A DNA stretch of 64,000 bases, from the NCBI GenBank assembly GCA_027704905.1, contig CM051002.1:3700086-3764085 (forward strand), given 5' to 3'. Position numbers and translations under genes: made by a program. Below the pieces are notes generated by a model. It was not told the origin of the DNA and did not search any database. It saw only the letters and a program-made list of their open reading frames with translations. The stretch is from Muraenolepis orangiensis (taxonomy: Eukaryota > Chordata > Actinopteri > Gadiformes > Muraenolepididae). Of the stretch, positions 11,051 through 22,400 are shown piece by piece (the stretch's first letter is position 1; each line of letters begins with the position of its first letter).

Positions 11051-11386
11051 GATGGTTCTCACACCATCGCAACATTCATTGACTCTGGTGCTGATGTCAA
11101 CATCATCGATGAGAACCTCGCGCTGCAGTTGGTCATTGGTCATGTTCCCCTACCCTGTCCCGTTCCGGCAAATGCCCTGGATGGCCATCTTCTGGGGACC
11201 GTCTCCCATCAGACCACGCCAGTCCGCATGCTCTTATCTGAGAACCACCATGAAACTATCCAGTTCTACATCCTGCGGTCCCCTCAGCTCCCCCTGATCC
11301 TGGGCTACCCCTGGCTCCGCCGCCATAACCCTCACATTGACTGGGCCTCAGGAGCCATTGTGGGGTGGAGTCCCTCTTGCCATTAG
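11051..11386 (+). pseudogene. gypsy aspartic protease
   Basis: The open segment carries the retropepsin active-site motif FIDSGADVN (11075-11101), then an ILGYPWLRRHNPHIDW stretch typical of gypsy protease C-termini, ending at a TAG (11384). The same frame continues directly after this single stop into the reverse transcriptase, so protease and RT were originally one polyprotein. The link to the gag frame upstream is broken. Confidence 0.82.
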
Positions 11387-12300
11387 GTCTGCCTTAAGCA
11401 AGCCGCCGCGCCCCAGCACTATTTTTGTTCCTCACCTGCTCTAGACCTGGCCGGGGTACCGGTTGAATACCGCGATTTTCAGGAGGTGTTGAACAAGGCC
11501 AAGGCAACGTCTTTACCCCCTCACCGCCCTTACGATTGTGCCATTGACCTCCACCCATGTACGTCGCCCCCGAAGGGCCACCTGTATTCCCTGTCCGCAC
11601 CTGAGAGAGGGGCCATGGAGGCCTACATCAGCGACTCTCTGGCAGCCGAAATTATCCGTCCCTCGTCTTCACCGGCTGGAGCGGGGTTCTTCTTTGTGGA
11701 GAAGAAGGACAGGTCATTAAGGCCCTGCATAGACTACAGGGGCCTTAATGACATCACAATTAAGAACCGTTATCCGCTCCCACTGATATCATCCGCCTTT
11801 GAGTTGCTACAGGGAGCCGTGATCTACACTAAGCTGGATCTGCGGAACACCTACCACTTGGTCCGGATCCAGGAGGGGGACGAGTGGAAGACGGCCTTCA
11901 ACACGTCCACCGGCCATTACAAATATCTGGTGATGCCGTTTGGTCTTACCAACGCCCCGGCAGTGTTCCAGGCGTTGGTTAACAACGTGTTGAGGGACAT
12001 GCTAGACAAGCATGTGTTTGTTTACCTGGACGACATCCTTATTTTTTCGAAGAACAGGAAGGAGCATGTACACCACGTCCAGGCAGTCCTCCAGCGCCTC
12101 CTCGAGAACTCCCTTTTTGTGAAGACGGAGAAGTGCGAGTTCCATTCCTCCTCCGTCTCGTTCCTGGGGTATATTGTGGGACAAGGGACCATGCAGATGG
12201 ACCCAACCAAGGTTTCCGTGGTTACATCCTGGCCTGCTCCTGAGTCCCGCAAGCAGCTGCAACACTTCCTCGGGTTTGCTAACTTTGCTAACTTAGCTCC
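11387..12300 (+). pseudogene. gypsy reverse transcriptase
   Basis: The segment is continuously open from after the protease stop to beyond the RT domain. It shows SLAAEIIRPSSSPAGAGFFFV, LRPCIDYRGLN, TKLDLRNTYHLVRI (the first catalytic Asp), MPFGLTNAPAVFQ, the catalytic YLDD box in VFVYLDDILIFS, and FLGYIV. The fingers/palm domain therefore appears complete with all three Asp residues. At about 12285 the expected connection (FANFYRRFI-type) is deleted and the frame is lost before RNase H. Confidence 0.9.
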
Positions 12301-12384
12301 ACCAAGGCCTCGTTCCAGTGGTCTTCCTCGGCAGAGGAGGCCTTCCAAGGACTCAAGGCTCGATATACCTCCGCTCCCATCCTC

Positions 12385-12780
12385 CTAGTCCTGGATCCTG
12401 ACAGACAGTTTGTGGTGGAGGTGGACACCGCCGACGTGGGGGTAGGGACCATCCTGTCTCAGCGGTCTGCCAATGACCAGAAGCTCCACCCTTGTCCGTT
12501 TTTCTCTCGGCGACTAACACCGGCGGAGAGAAATTACGACATTGGAAATCGGTAGCTCCTAGCGGTGAAGTTGTCTTTGGAGGTATGGCGCCACTGGCTT
12601 GAAGGGACCAAGTTTCCCTTCCTGGTTTGGACTGACCACAAGAACCTGGAGAACATCCAGTCCACCAGGAGGCTGAACTCCCGACAGGCCATGTAGTCCC
12701 TTTTTTTTTACAAGGTTCAATTTCTCCCTCGCCTACCGTCCCAGGTCCCGTAACGTCAAGGCTGACGCTCTGTCACGTCA
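12385..12780 (+). pseudogene. gypsy RNase H domain, with stops
   Basis: Translation after a frame change gives DRQFVVEVDTADVGVGTILSQR (the first RNase H Asp in VEVD), CPFFSRRLTPAERNYD and VWTDHKNLE, followed by in-frame stops near 12553 and 12695. The domain is recognisable but not translatable as one unit. Confidence 0.78.
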
Positions 12781-12784
12781 GTTT

Positions 12785-13505
12785 GTGGAGGGGGGGGAGC
12801 TCGCCGAGGGTCCTGACACCATCATACCTGCTCCGCGGATGATGGCCCCTCTTGTCTGGGAGATAGAGGAGAGGGTCAAGGCCGCCCTGGTGGGCCAGCC
12901 CGGTCAGAGCACCTGCCCTCCTAATCGTCTGTTTGTTCCCCAGCCGTTGAGGTCTGATGTCCTCATTTGGGCCCACAACTCCCGGATCTCCTGCCACCCC
13001 GGGATTCAACGCACCAAGTGGGTCCTGCAGCAGAGGTTCTGGTGGACCACCATGGAGGAGGACACTCAGGAGTTTGTCAACGCCTGTCCGGTTTGCAACC
13101 AGCATAAGCCCTCTCATCAGGCTCCTGCGGGTCTCCTGCCGCCTTTGCCTGTGCCCCATCGTCCCTGGTCCCACATATCCCTGGACTTCGTTACCGGTCT
13201 GCCACTGTCCAACGGACACACCCCCATCCTGACGGTGGTGGATCGGTTCAACTGGCGATGGCCCACTTCATTCCCCTGCCCAAACTCCCCTCGGCCAAGA
13301 AGACAGCTGAACTGGTCTTGGGTCATGTCTTCCGGCTACATGGTCTCGCCACCGACGTGGTCTCCGACCGGGGGCCCCAGTTCACATCTGTGTTTTGGAG
13401 GGAGTTCTGCTTGCTGATCGGGGCCACCGTCAGCCTGTCGTCTGGGTTCCACCCCCAATCCAATGTGCAGACGGAGCAGAAGAACCAGGAAATGGAGACA
13501 GCTGT
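12785..13505 (+). pseudogene. gypsy integrase, frameshifted and 3'-truncated
   Basis: The first frame contains the HHCC zinc-binding part (H..H before CPVCNQHK) and the start of the catalytic core (SLDFVTGLPLS, VVDRF). A frameshift near 13250 moves the continuation to another frame. That frame begins MAHFIPLPKLPSA and reaches DRGPQFTS (second Asp), then GFHPQSN and QTEQ (catalytic Glu region). Similarity ends near 13505, so the C-terminal chromodomain or linker region and the 3' LTR are absent. Confidence 0.85.
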
Positions 13506-13778
13506 TTATTTGATGAAGAAATGCTCCTATCCTGTCCTCCACCATGTAAATGGTCACCAGCCGCCAATGAAAACAAGACACGACAAGGGTTAAGATGTGG
13601 TACATTCAGACTGGCTGTAAGTTGTTTGATGTTATCTTCCCCAGCTGCAGGATTTCTATCATTTATATTTATATACAGACGTTTTAATATAAAGGGGTGA
13701 GTACCGTGTTGAAACAGACAGTATGCAGTACGACAGTACTGTCGAGGTAATAAAACCGTACTCCGTAGACTGTGGAGA

Positions 13779-13783
<5 letters not shown>

Positions 13784-13822
<39 letters not shown>
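13784..13822. repeat. (TG)n microsatellite
   Basis: About 19 uninterrupted GT units. Confidence 0.95.
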
Positions 13823-13824
<2 letters not shown>

Positions 13825-14098
13825 GCCACCAACATTCAAACTCGTCGGTAGCGTAAGAAGGTCAAGTCAGGTATTGATGCGTATATAATGTGTTTTTTCA
13901 TGCGTGTCTGGTGCAATTTCTCGCCAGGCGAACGTGCCGGACAACACAGATGCTACTACTACTACAGCTACTAATACTGCTTTACGTGGTTTGGTTTAGT
14001 TTCTCCTTCATTGAAATGAAACATTATGTGATCTTGAAGAAGCTCTACCCCTCCCTCTCTCAACTGTGTGTGTGTCTCCTTCTCTCTCTGTCTCACCG

Positions 14099-14223
<125 letters not shown>

Positions 14224-14588
14224 CTCACATGACTTTTTTCTTCCCTTTTGGGGATCAAACAGTAGGTCACCTCATCCTGTGGGGATGATGTGTGTGTGAC
14301 TAAGCTTATTCCCTGACTGACTGACTAGGACGGTTATGTCATTTGTGACAAGACTTTACGGAAGGGGCTTGGAAGTGTGCACAGAGGCGGGCTGTCACCA
14401 GTGTCCTTGAAGTCATGTGACCTCCCGCTGTGCCTATTGTATTCTGTTCTGTTATTTCATTATTTTTCTTCTTCTCAAAAACATTGGACTGCTGACTGTT
14501 TGGCATATGAATAGACTCGGGCATACTGGATAAAACCATTGAGACTGGCATATACAATAAAACTACACCTCTGTTGGAGAGGGAGAGA

Positions 14589-14893
14589 CAGATAAAGAGA
14601 AAGAGACAGAGACAGAGACAGAGACAGAGACAGAGACAGAGAGACAGAGACAGAGACAGAGACAGAGACAGAGACAGAGACAGAGAGACAGAGACAGAGA
14701 CAGAGACAGAGAGACAGAGACAGAGACAGAGACAGAGACAGAGAGACAGAGAGACAGAGAGACAGAGAGACAGAGACAGAGACAGAGACAGAGACAGAGA
14801 CAGAGACAGAGACAGAGAGACAGAGACAGAGACAGAGACAGAGACAGAGACAGAGACAGAGACAGAGACAGAGAGAGACAGACAGACAGAAAG
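14589..14893. repeat. (GACAGA)n compound array
   Basis: About 300 bp of alternating gagaca and gagagaca units (hexamer and octamer mix), almost purely A, G and C. Confidence 0.95.
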
Positions 14894-15231
14894 AGAGTGA
14901 GCACATCTCTACCTGCTGTGATGGGGGAGATGTGGTTAAAAAAAAAGAAGAAGAAAAATCTCATTAGTTATTTGCTGACTTCCAAACAACAAAACGTCGC
15001 TTTGCGTAAGCCCACTCCACCACAGAGCTCCGCGGTAATGAGAAAAGCTAGGAGTGGATTTTAGGGAGATTACCTTGTCCCAGTGCATATAGATAGTCTC
15101 ACCCTCATCCTGCCCTTACGCAGAGCAGACGGACGGCCCATGGATTTGAGGCTGTTTAGTAGTAAGTGCATCTGAAAGGGGAAATTCATACTGCAGCTGA
15201 AACAGTGTTGTACGCAGTGGGTGAGCAAGAA

Positions 15232-15330
15232 GTGGAATGTTACAAGATGCAAAATACATATAAAGTACAATGGTATGCTTACTCCCCATTCCCTCCCGCA
15301 GTATGAATTACAAAAATACAATATTACAAA
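15232..15330. repeat. end fragment of the TTAA-flanked repeat family
   Basis: Contains aagtacaatggtatgcttac and ccattccctcccgcagtatg, the same terminal sequence as the element at 2101-2595. Only one end is present. Confidence 0.6.
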
Positions 15331-15925
15331 AATATCATATAAAAAAATCCTTTGGGTCGTTCATCAAGGCCTACAGGTTAAACCAGCCACCACCACCACA
15401 CACACTCGAGGAAAGAGAGCTCTTGCATGTATCATCTGCTCTGTTCACCATGATTCAAAACATGATTCAAAACATGATTCAAAACTTATTCAAACTGTGT
15501 CCTTATCTTCGGGAGCAGCCCTCAATAAGCCATTTTAATGGCGTGTTGCAGCATCGACTGCTACAACAAGTTATTCCAATATACATTTGCGGACAATTGT
15601 TCATCGCCATCAAATACAATACCGGCATGGCACAATATGTAACGTTTCATTTTTGTTCAAGCACAAACTCTCTATTGTCCCACACAAAAGCATGTTAACC
15701 CATCAATACCTGAGGTCTATTGCTTTTGTTTTGTCCCAATGATTTACCTGTCAATATCTCTGTACACTGCCGGTTGCAGATAAAAATAATAGGCATGCTT
15801 CCACGTTAGTGTTTTGTTTTCCTGTATGAGTATTCCTGAGTACTGTGGAAATAGACAAAAGTCTATTCATGTCAACACAGCAACAACAAATAATTACCTG
15901 CGTTTAACCCTGAAATGTGCACTTC

Positions 15926-16125
15926 TCCTTCTTCTTCTTGTTCTTCTTCTGTCTTGTTCTTCTTCTTCTTCTTCTTCTTCTTGTTCTTCTTCTTCTTCTT
16001 CTTCTTCTTCTTCTTCTTCTTCTTCTTCTTCTTCTTCTTCTTCTTCTTCTTCTTCTTCTTCTTCTTCTTCTTCTTCTTCTTCTTCTTCTTCTTCTTCTTC
16101 TTCTTCTTCTTCTTCTTCTTCTTTT
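15926..16125. repeat. (TTC)n microsatellite, LINE target
   Basis: About 200 bp of TTC units with a few G interruptions. The longest pure stretch, 15984-16121, is about 46 units. The 5' end of the LINE follows directly at 16126. Confidence 0.97.
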
Positions 16126-16342
16126 CCTGGTGCATGCTGGGATTTTTCGGAGGGTAAAAGAGAGAGAGGAGCGAGACGTTTATCGTCATATTTACCGTTA
16201 ATTTCTTGTGTAATGGGTTTGATTTAACAGCGTTTATAGGTGGTAGTTGTTTTGCGTTACTTTTCGTGCTTTTGGGTGGTGTGTGGGGTGTTTGTGTGGG
16301 CTTCTCCTGCCGGCGTCTCGCCGGCCGGCGTCTGACGACGCC

Positions 16343-18050
16343 ATGGTAAATGGAGACTTTGCCAAGCTCACGCGGAAGCATGGCATTAGGATCTCCGCCA
16401 GCTTTGCGTGCACTGTGGAGGAGATCGGGCTGGCCGTGGGGGAGAAGGTTGGACACGGAAGCATCAAGTCCTTGGCGCGGATGAACAGCGCAGTGGTGAT
16501 CTTTCTGGATCAGGTGGAGAAGGTGAACTGCGTCATCGAGACGGGCATCATGGTGAGAGAGTTGTTTGTGCAGGTGCAGCCGCTGATGCTGCCCGCAACC
16601 AAAATTATACTGTCAAATGTTCCCCCCTTCATAACCGATGAGTTCCTCAGTAGAGAACTGTCCAGGCATGGTAAACTTGTTTCTCCTATGAAAAAGATGC
16701 TGTCTGGATGTAAGTCTCAGTTACTGAAACACGTAGTGTCTCACCGTAGACAGGTGTTTATGATACTGAACAATCGGAATGCGGAGCTTAACCTCCGCTT
16801 TCACGTTAAAGTAGATGATTATGACTACGTGATTTTTGCAAGTTCATCGGTTATGAAGTGTTTTGGTTGTGGGGAAGAGGGGCACACCGTGAGTGCCCAT
16901 CCGAAGCGCGGGGACCCGGCTCCGCCTGGTCCGGATGACGCGCCGGCGGGGCCGTCTAACGCGCCGGTGGGGCCGTCTAACGCGCCGGCGGCCGGGCCGT
17001 CCAACGCGCCGGCGGGGCCGTCTAACGCGCCGGCGGCCGGGCCATCCAACGCGCCGGCTGGGCCGTCTAACGCGCCAGCGGCGGGCCGCTGCGCCAGGCC
17101 CACCCGCGGCTGTTGCGCCGAAACCGCCCGTGGCTGCGCCGGGGCGGACTGCCGCGCCAGCGGCTGATGCGCCGGTTGCAATGGAACAGCAGGTGGCTGT
17201 TGCTGAGGGAGGGGTGCCTCCCACTGTGGCGGCCGCTAACGCGGCCGCAGCGGTGGGGGGGGGCCCCCCTCCGGAGGCGGCCGCTGCTGCTGCTGACGGC
17301 AGCGCTGCTCCTGAGCAGTCGGCGATAGCGCGCGGTGTGACGTCTCGGACGCGGAGCGGGCGCGGGCGAGGGCGGGGTATACAGCGTGTTTCTGGTGATG
17401 TGTCCGGCTTGGGGGACCGTGGTGTTGCACAGGGTGAGGGTGTAGGTGGTTACGTTCAGGAGGATGAGGTGGTGGTTTTGTGTGAAGCAGAAGAAAAGGG
17501 GGATGGGGGAAATAAAGATAAAAAAACAAAAAAAAAGGGTGAAACCCCTGAGATAAACAATGAACCACAAGGTGATTTGGCAAAAGAGAGTGTAGGGACA
17601 GGTGAAGTCAGTAAAACACAAGAGGGAGATATGGAGAGTGGAACATATATGGGAAAATCAGGAGAGGAGCAGCAAACATGGGGGGAGCAGGTGGAGGTTG
17701 CTGAGATGGAGGAAGAGGAGGCGGCAACAGAAATGATAGATAAAAAAAAGACTACTAAACGCAGGAGTAATAAAATAAATGCATCAACCGTTGCAAAGAG
17801 CAGTAAAGTGGAGAGTGAGGAAAAGGAAGGAAGAGAGCAAGGACAGGCGGAGGAGAGCTGGGACGATTGTGCGTCTGACAGCAGCGATGTGCCAGGTGCT
17901 TTGAGCAGCAGCCAACAAAAAAGAATGTACACTGCTGAAATGATAAAAAACTACCTGGTGCAGACAAAGAACCAACACAATGTGGTGTTAGAGGAATATT
18001 TCCCAGACTTGGCCGTGTTCTGTGCATCAGCAAGGTTCCATATGAACTGA
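16343..18050 (+). pseudogene. LINE copy 1 ORF1 (RNA-binding protein), frameshifted
   Basis: ORF1 begins MVNGDFAKLTRKHGI; this ATG is shared by all copies. The N-terminal half (about 170 residues) is followed by a zinc knuckle CFGCGEEGHTVSAH, in which the last metal ligand is His, whereas copy 3 has Cys. A tandem GPSNAP-type Pro/Ala repeat follows. A deletion of about 10 bases near 17090 shifts the frame. The continuation in another frame (from about 17095) carries an Arg/Gly-rich stretch (SRTRSGRGRGRG), an acidic Glu-rich region and a Lys-rich region, and stops at 18050. That stop is about 110 bases earlier than the copy 2 end point. ORF1 proteins of this type bind the element RNA. Confidence 0.83.
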
Positions 18051-18210
18051 AAGGGGCTGTCTGTATTGGACGAGCTGGAGATATTTAGGCTCAAAAGAAT
18101 GGTGACCAAAATAAGGAGGCAATTGGGTACTGAGTTCAGAAAACTCAATGCGTGTGTTTAATTTATTTGTTTTTATTTTATTTTATTTTATCTTTAATAT
18201 CTCACTCTTA

Positions 18211-21200
18211 ATGGACACTTTTAGAGTAGGAAGCTTAAACGTAAACGGAGCCAGAGAGGAAAGGAAGAGGGCTCTCATTTTCCAAACCGCAAAAATAAAA
18301 CGTGTCGATGTCCTCTTTTTACAAGAGACTCACAGCGATGGTTTTAATGAGACGGACTGGAAGAAGGAGTGGGAGGGGGAAGTCATTTTAAGCCACAACA
18401 CCTCTCGCAGTGGGGGGGTGGGCTTCCTCCTCTCCAAGTCTTTTAAGCCTGTCTCACTGGAGGTCGAGCATTTTATCAATGGGAGGTTTCTTTTAATAAA
18501 AGCACGGTTTGACCTTTTTACAGTGGTTTTTGTAAATGTCTATGCTCCAACAAACGGTACAGAGAGGAAGGTGTTTTTACTCAAAGTTAATGATGTTTTA
18601 AACGGTTGTGCCACGGAGGATTTTCTATTCTTGGGTGGGGATTTTAATTGTACAGAAAATGCTTTTTTAGATCGCAACCATGCAGAGCCGCATCCAGCAT
18701 CCCAGCATGCTCTGAGGCAGCTGGTCCACTCCCACGGCCTGGTGGATGTATGGAGAAGGATGCATGCAGACAACAGGCAGTACACCTGGTCCCACATCAG
18801 GGAAAATATAATTTCTTCAGCTAGGTTAGATCGTTTTTATTGTTTTAAGCATCATTTTAACACTTTTAAATTGTGCAGTATATCACCTGCTGGTTTTACG
18901 GATCATTCTTTGCTTTTATGTGATGTTTTTATCAGAAATGTTTTACCCAGAAGTGCATACTGGCATTTTAACTCGGTTTTAACATTTGATAAACATTTTA
19001 GAGAGGCCCTTATTTATTTTTGGAGTGTTTTTAGGCAGAGGAAGGGAGAGTTTAGCTGTCTTAAGCAGTGGTGGGACCATGGTAAGACCGAGTTAAGGTT
19101 ACTCTGCCAACAGCACACCCTCAATGTCACACAAGACATCATTAGGTCTATGAAAGACCTGGAGAGTGATATAGTGGAACTCGAAACAATACATGAGACC
19201 ACAGGAGATCGAGGATATATTGAAATCCTCAAAGAGAAAAAGACGGCTTTAGCCAACCTGCTGGATGTAAAAGTTCAGGGTGCACTAGTGAGGTCCCGGT
19301 TTCTAAACATAAATGAGATGGATGCTCCCACCAGCTTCTTCTTCGGCCTGGAAAAGAAGAATGGGCAGAGGCGAGTGATCCACTCGCTGCTGTCAGGCAC
19401 AGGGCAGGAAATAACAGAGCCAAGCCAGATCAGGAGGCGAGCTGTGAGTTTTTATTCCACCCTATACGCAAGTGAGTATGAGGAGGGGGAAACTCTGTCT
19501 GAGGGGTTCTGGAATGGACTACCTCAGGTCTCCGAGGAGGCCAACTCACAGCTCGAAGGGCCGTTAACGATCCAGGAGTTGCAGACTGCCCTGCAAGGCA
19601 TGCAGGGACGGCGGGCTCCTGGTATCGATGGCCTCTCCGTGGAGTTTTATAAAGCCTACTGGGACGTCTTGTCAAATGACCTTCTTGACGTTTTTAATGA
19701 GAGTCTGGCCTCTGGCTCTATGCCAGTGTCCTGCAGGAGAGCGGTGATCACACTGCTCCCAAAAAAAGGAAACCTACAGGACATCAAGAACTGGCGCCCT
19801 GTGTCTCTGCTGTGTGTGGATTACAAGCTTCTGTCCAAGGCTTTGGCCACCAGGCTGGGGAGGGCTATGGAGCAGGTCATCCACCGGGACCAGACCTACT
19901 GTGTGCCCGGCAGGTCCATGGTGGACAATGTCCACCTAATTCGTGATGTTTTGGAGGTCTCCAGCTCATTGGACATTAATACTGGTCTGATTTCTCTAGA
20001 CCAGGAAAAGGCTTTTGACCGCGTTGAGCACAGCTTCCTCTGGAAAGTAATGGAGAAGTTTGGGTTCAGCGCTGGTTTCATAGCCAAGATCATGGTGTTG
20101 TATAATAACATTGAGAGTGTGCTGAAGTTCAACGGTGGTTTGTGTGCTCCTTTTAGAGTGTGTAGAGGGGTCCGGCAGGGCTGTGCTCTGTCTGGCATGC
20201 TCTATGCACCCCTACCCTCAGCAAAATACGCTCGACACTGCAAGGGCTGTTTTTACCTGGTTTTAATGGAAACTTGGTTTAATCAGCGTATGCAGATGAT
20301 GTTGTTGTTTTTGTTAGGGACCAGACTGACATAGACGTTTTAGTTGACATCGTGAGGGAGTTTAGTTCAGCATCGGCAGCGAGGGTGAATTGGAAAAAAA
20401 GTGAGGCCCTCGCTGTCGGTGAGTGGAGTGGCGGTCTCCCGGTTCTTCCCCAGAACATGGTCTGGAGAAAGGATGGCTTCAAGTACCTGGGTGTGTTCTT
20501 GGGGAAGGAAATTGTAGTCCTGAAGAACTGGGAGGACGTCACAGAAAAGATAGAAGGGAAGCTTTCCAAGTGGAAATGGCTGCTCCCTCAGATGTCTTTT
20601 AAAGGTAGAATGTTGGTTTTAAATAACCTTGTGGCATCCCACAAAAAATTGGTGGATTTTTTTTGGGAGGGTCTACACTGTGTGCCGCAGGGGGTGCTGT
20701 TTTTATCTAGAGAGGAGGGGGGACAGGGCCTTATCCACCTGGCCAGCCGAATGGCCACTTTTAGGATGCAGTTTTTACAGAAATATCTGACCGGCCCGGC
20801 TGATTTGGTGTGGAGAGAGGTGAGCAGCTGCATTCTCAGACGCGTGAGTAACCTGGGGCTGGATGCTGCTCTGTTTTTAACAGATTTAAACATCTTAAAG
20901 TTAAGTGGGCTACCTCCTTTTTATCAGAGCGTTTTTAAGTCTTGGGCCCTTTTTGACCATAAAAGGTGTCCAAAGACTGACTCTCTGTACTGGTTGTTGA
21001 GAGAGCCCCTGATCCACAATGCCAGGTTGGACGTCAGCAACAGCAAAACACCCGGCCTGACGGTGGCGCTGTGCCGTTCCAAGACCCTGTGCCTTCAGCA
21101 GCTGGTGGATGCAGTGGGGCCGGAGCTGAGCGATGCCCAGGCCCTGGGCTCTCTGCTGGGTCTGCACTCTGTCCGGGTGGCCCAGAGGATCCTTCAGCTC

Positions 21201-22043
21201 TGGAGCCAGATCCTCTGCCCTGAGGAGAAGAGACTGCTGAGGAGCTACGGACAGGGAGGAGCCAGGCCGGACCCAGCAGACCCGTTCCCAGAGATCTACC
21301 TGAGCCCAGGGCTCGGAGAACTGACCGGCCCCCTGCTCCAGGTCGCAAACTCCGAAAAAATGACAGTACACAGAGCTGATAGGAGAACAATTTACATGAA
21401 CATTGTGAAAGCGACCAACAGAAATGTGCTGAAGGACAGGGCCTCCACTGTGTGGAGCACCAGACTGGGCGCAGGAAGCGGACCAGGCCCACAGTGGAGG
21501 ATTTTATACAAACCTCCCATAAAAAAACGTACTGCCGACCTCCAGTGGAGAATTTTACACGGTGCCATTGCCTGTAATTCTTTCATCTCCACCTTTAATC
21601 CTGCTGTTTTTAACAAGTGTCCATTTTGTGGTTTTAGAGAGACTGTTTTCCATGTTTTTACAGAGTGCAAGAGACTCACGGGTTTCTTCACTCTTTTAAC
21701 ATGGGTTTTTAATCTTTTTGGTATAGTTTTCACGGAGAGTGTTTTTATCATGGGAGCTCCAGAAAAAAAAGCAAAGAAAGAAAAGTGGCAGCTCCTAAAC
21801 TACCTCTCGGGCGAAGTGAAGATGGCCATCTATTTAAGCAGGAGAAACAGAATAGAAAACAGGAAAGGGGAAGAGGCTAAAGCAATCTGGCTGTGTAACA
21901 TAAGGGCCAGACTTTGTTTAGAGCATCGCTTTTATAAGCATGTTGGAGACTTAGATGCTTTCAAACAGCGGTGGTGTCACGAGGACATTGTGTGTTCCGT
22001 TGTGGAAGAGAACTTGCACTTTGCACACATTTTTAGGCCCTAG
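18211..22043 (+). pseudogene. LINE copy 1 ORF2 (endonuclease-RT), broken
   Basis: The start at 18211 (MDTFRVGSLNVNGA) gives the canonical endonuclease N-terminus; an upstream in-frame ATG at 18148 adds a non-conserved hydrophobic lead. The endonuclease shows LNVNG, FLQETH, NVYAPT, GGDFN and TDHSLL, with all catalytic residues present. The RT shows RAPGIDGLS, NWRPVSLL, SLDQEKAFDR and VRQGCALS. An 11-base deletion near 20208 breaks the frame just before the YADD box, which is still readable in another frame near 20285. The second half (20352-22043) is open and includes the C-terminal zinc motif CPFCGFRETVFHVFTEC. A 20-codon in-frame deletion near 20640 removes the QLWHRLTC segment found in copy 2. 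Confidence 0.88.
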
Positions 22044-22149
22044 TTGTTAATGTACCATTTTGAGTGTTTTTTTTTTTTTTTTGGGTTTTGTCTTTGTTGT
22101 TTCTGTTGTCTTTTTGTTCAGTTATTTTGATCAAAATTTAGCTAGTGTA

Positions 22150-22155
22150 AATAAA
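22150..22155 (+). terminator. LINE copy 1 polyadenylation signal AATAAA
   Basis: AATAAA lies 23 bp before the element's 3' end, in sense orientation relative to the host cadherin and about 250 bp upstream of exon B. Confidence 0.6.
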
Positions 22156-22178
22156 GTGTTTTTTCAAAAGTCAAAAGT

Positions 22179-22400
22179 CTTCTTCTTCTTCTTCTTCTTC
22201 TCTCCTCTTCCTCTTCCTCTTCCTCTTCCTCTTCCTCTTCCTCTTCCTCTTCCTCTTCCTCTTCCTCTTCCTCTTCCTCTTCCTCTTCCTCTTCCTCTTC
22301 CTCTTCCTCTTCCTCTTCCTCTTCCTCTTCCTCTTCCTCTTCCTCTTCCTCTCCTCCTTCTCCTCCTTCTTCTCCTCCTTCTCCTTCTTCTCCTCTCTGC
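22179..22400. repeat. (TTC)n / (CTCTTC)n array running into the exon B acceptor
   Basis: About seven TTC units, then roughly 25 copies of the hexamer cctctt/ttcctc to about 22352, then irregular CTCCTTC units up to the acceptor at 22402. The strand is pure pyrimidine until the final ctgcag. Confidence 0.95.

Larger units (their letters stand above)
10021..13505 (+). mobile_element. decayed Ty3/gypsy LTR retrotransposon
   Basis: In order the element shows a probable 5' LTR, gag, a CCHC knuckle, aspartic protease, reverse transcriptase, RNase H and integrase. The protease-RT-RH-IN order is that of Ty3/gypsy. The copy carries several frameshifts and stops, a shortened gag, and a deletion between RT and RNase H. 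Integrase similarity ends near 13505 with no recognisable 3' LTR. It cannot be autonomous. Confidence 0.88.
16126..22178 (+). mobile_element. Tx1-like LINE in (TTC)n, copy 1 (6.05 kb)
   Basis: This is a non-LTR retrotransposon with two ORFs. It starts cctggtgcatgctgggat, has a GC-rich leader, ORF1 (from 16343), ORF2 (from 18211) and a short 3' UTR with AATAAA at 22150, and ends caaaagtcaaaag. Both flanks are TTC repeats. The 5' end is identical in position to the two other copies in this window, so the copy is full length. ORF1 is frameshifted and ORF2 is frameshifted at the RT active site. The architecture (ORF1 with CCHC, ORF2 with APE endonuclease, RT and a C-terminal CCHC) and the microsatellite target fit the Tx1 clade of L1-like elements. 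Kibi and Koshi are microsatellite-targeting names I recall. Confidence 0.9.

Noticed and set aside
11486..12388. Functional gypsy polymerase
   Set aside because: The RT is open, but gag is shortened, RNase H and integrase have stops and frameshifts, and no 3' LTR is visible.
15872..16456. Open frames encoding long runs of Lys, Ser, Phe or Leu
   Set aside because: They are translations of the (TTC)n/(GAA)n microsatellite.
18148..18210. Upstream ATG of LINE copy 1 ORF2 (and 58554 in copy 2)
   Set aside because: The added residues are hydrophobic and lie before the conserved endonuclease start. The ATG at 18211/58635 is shared and fits the family.
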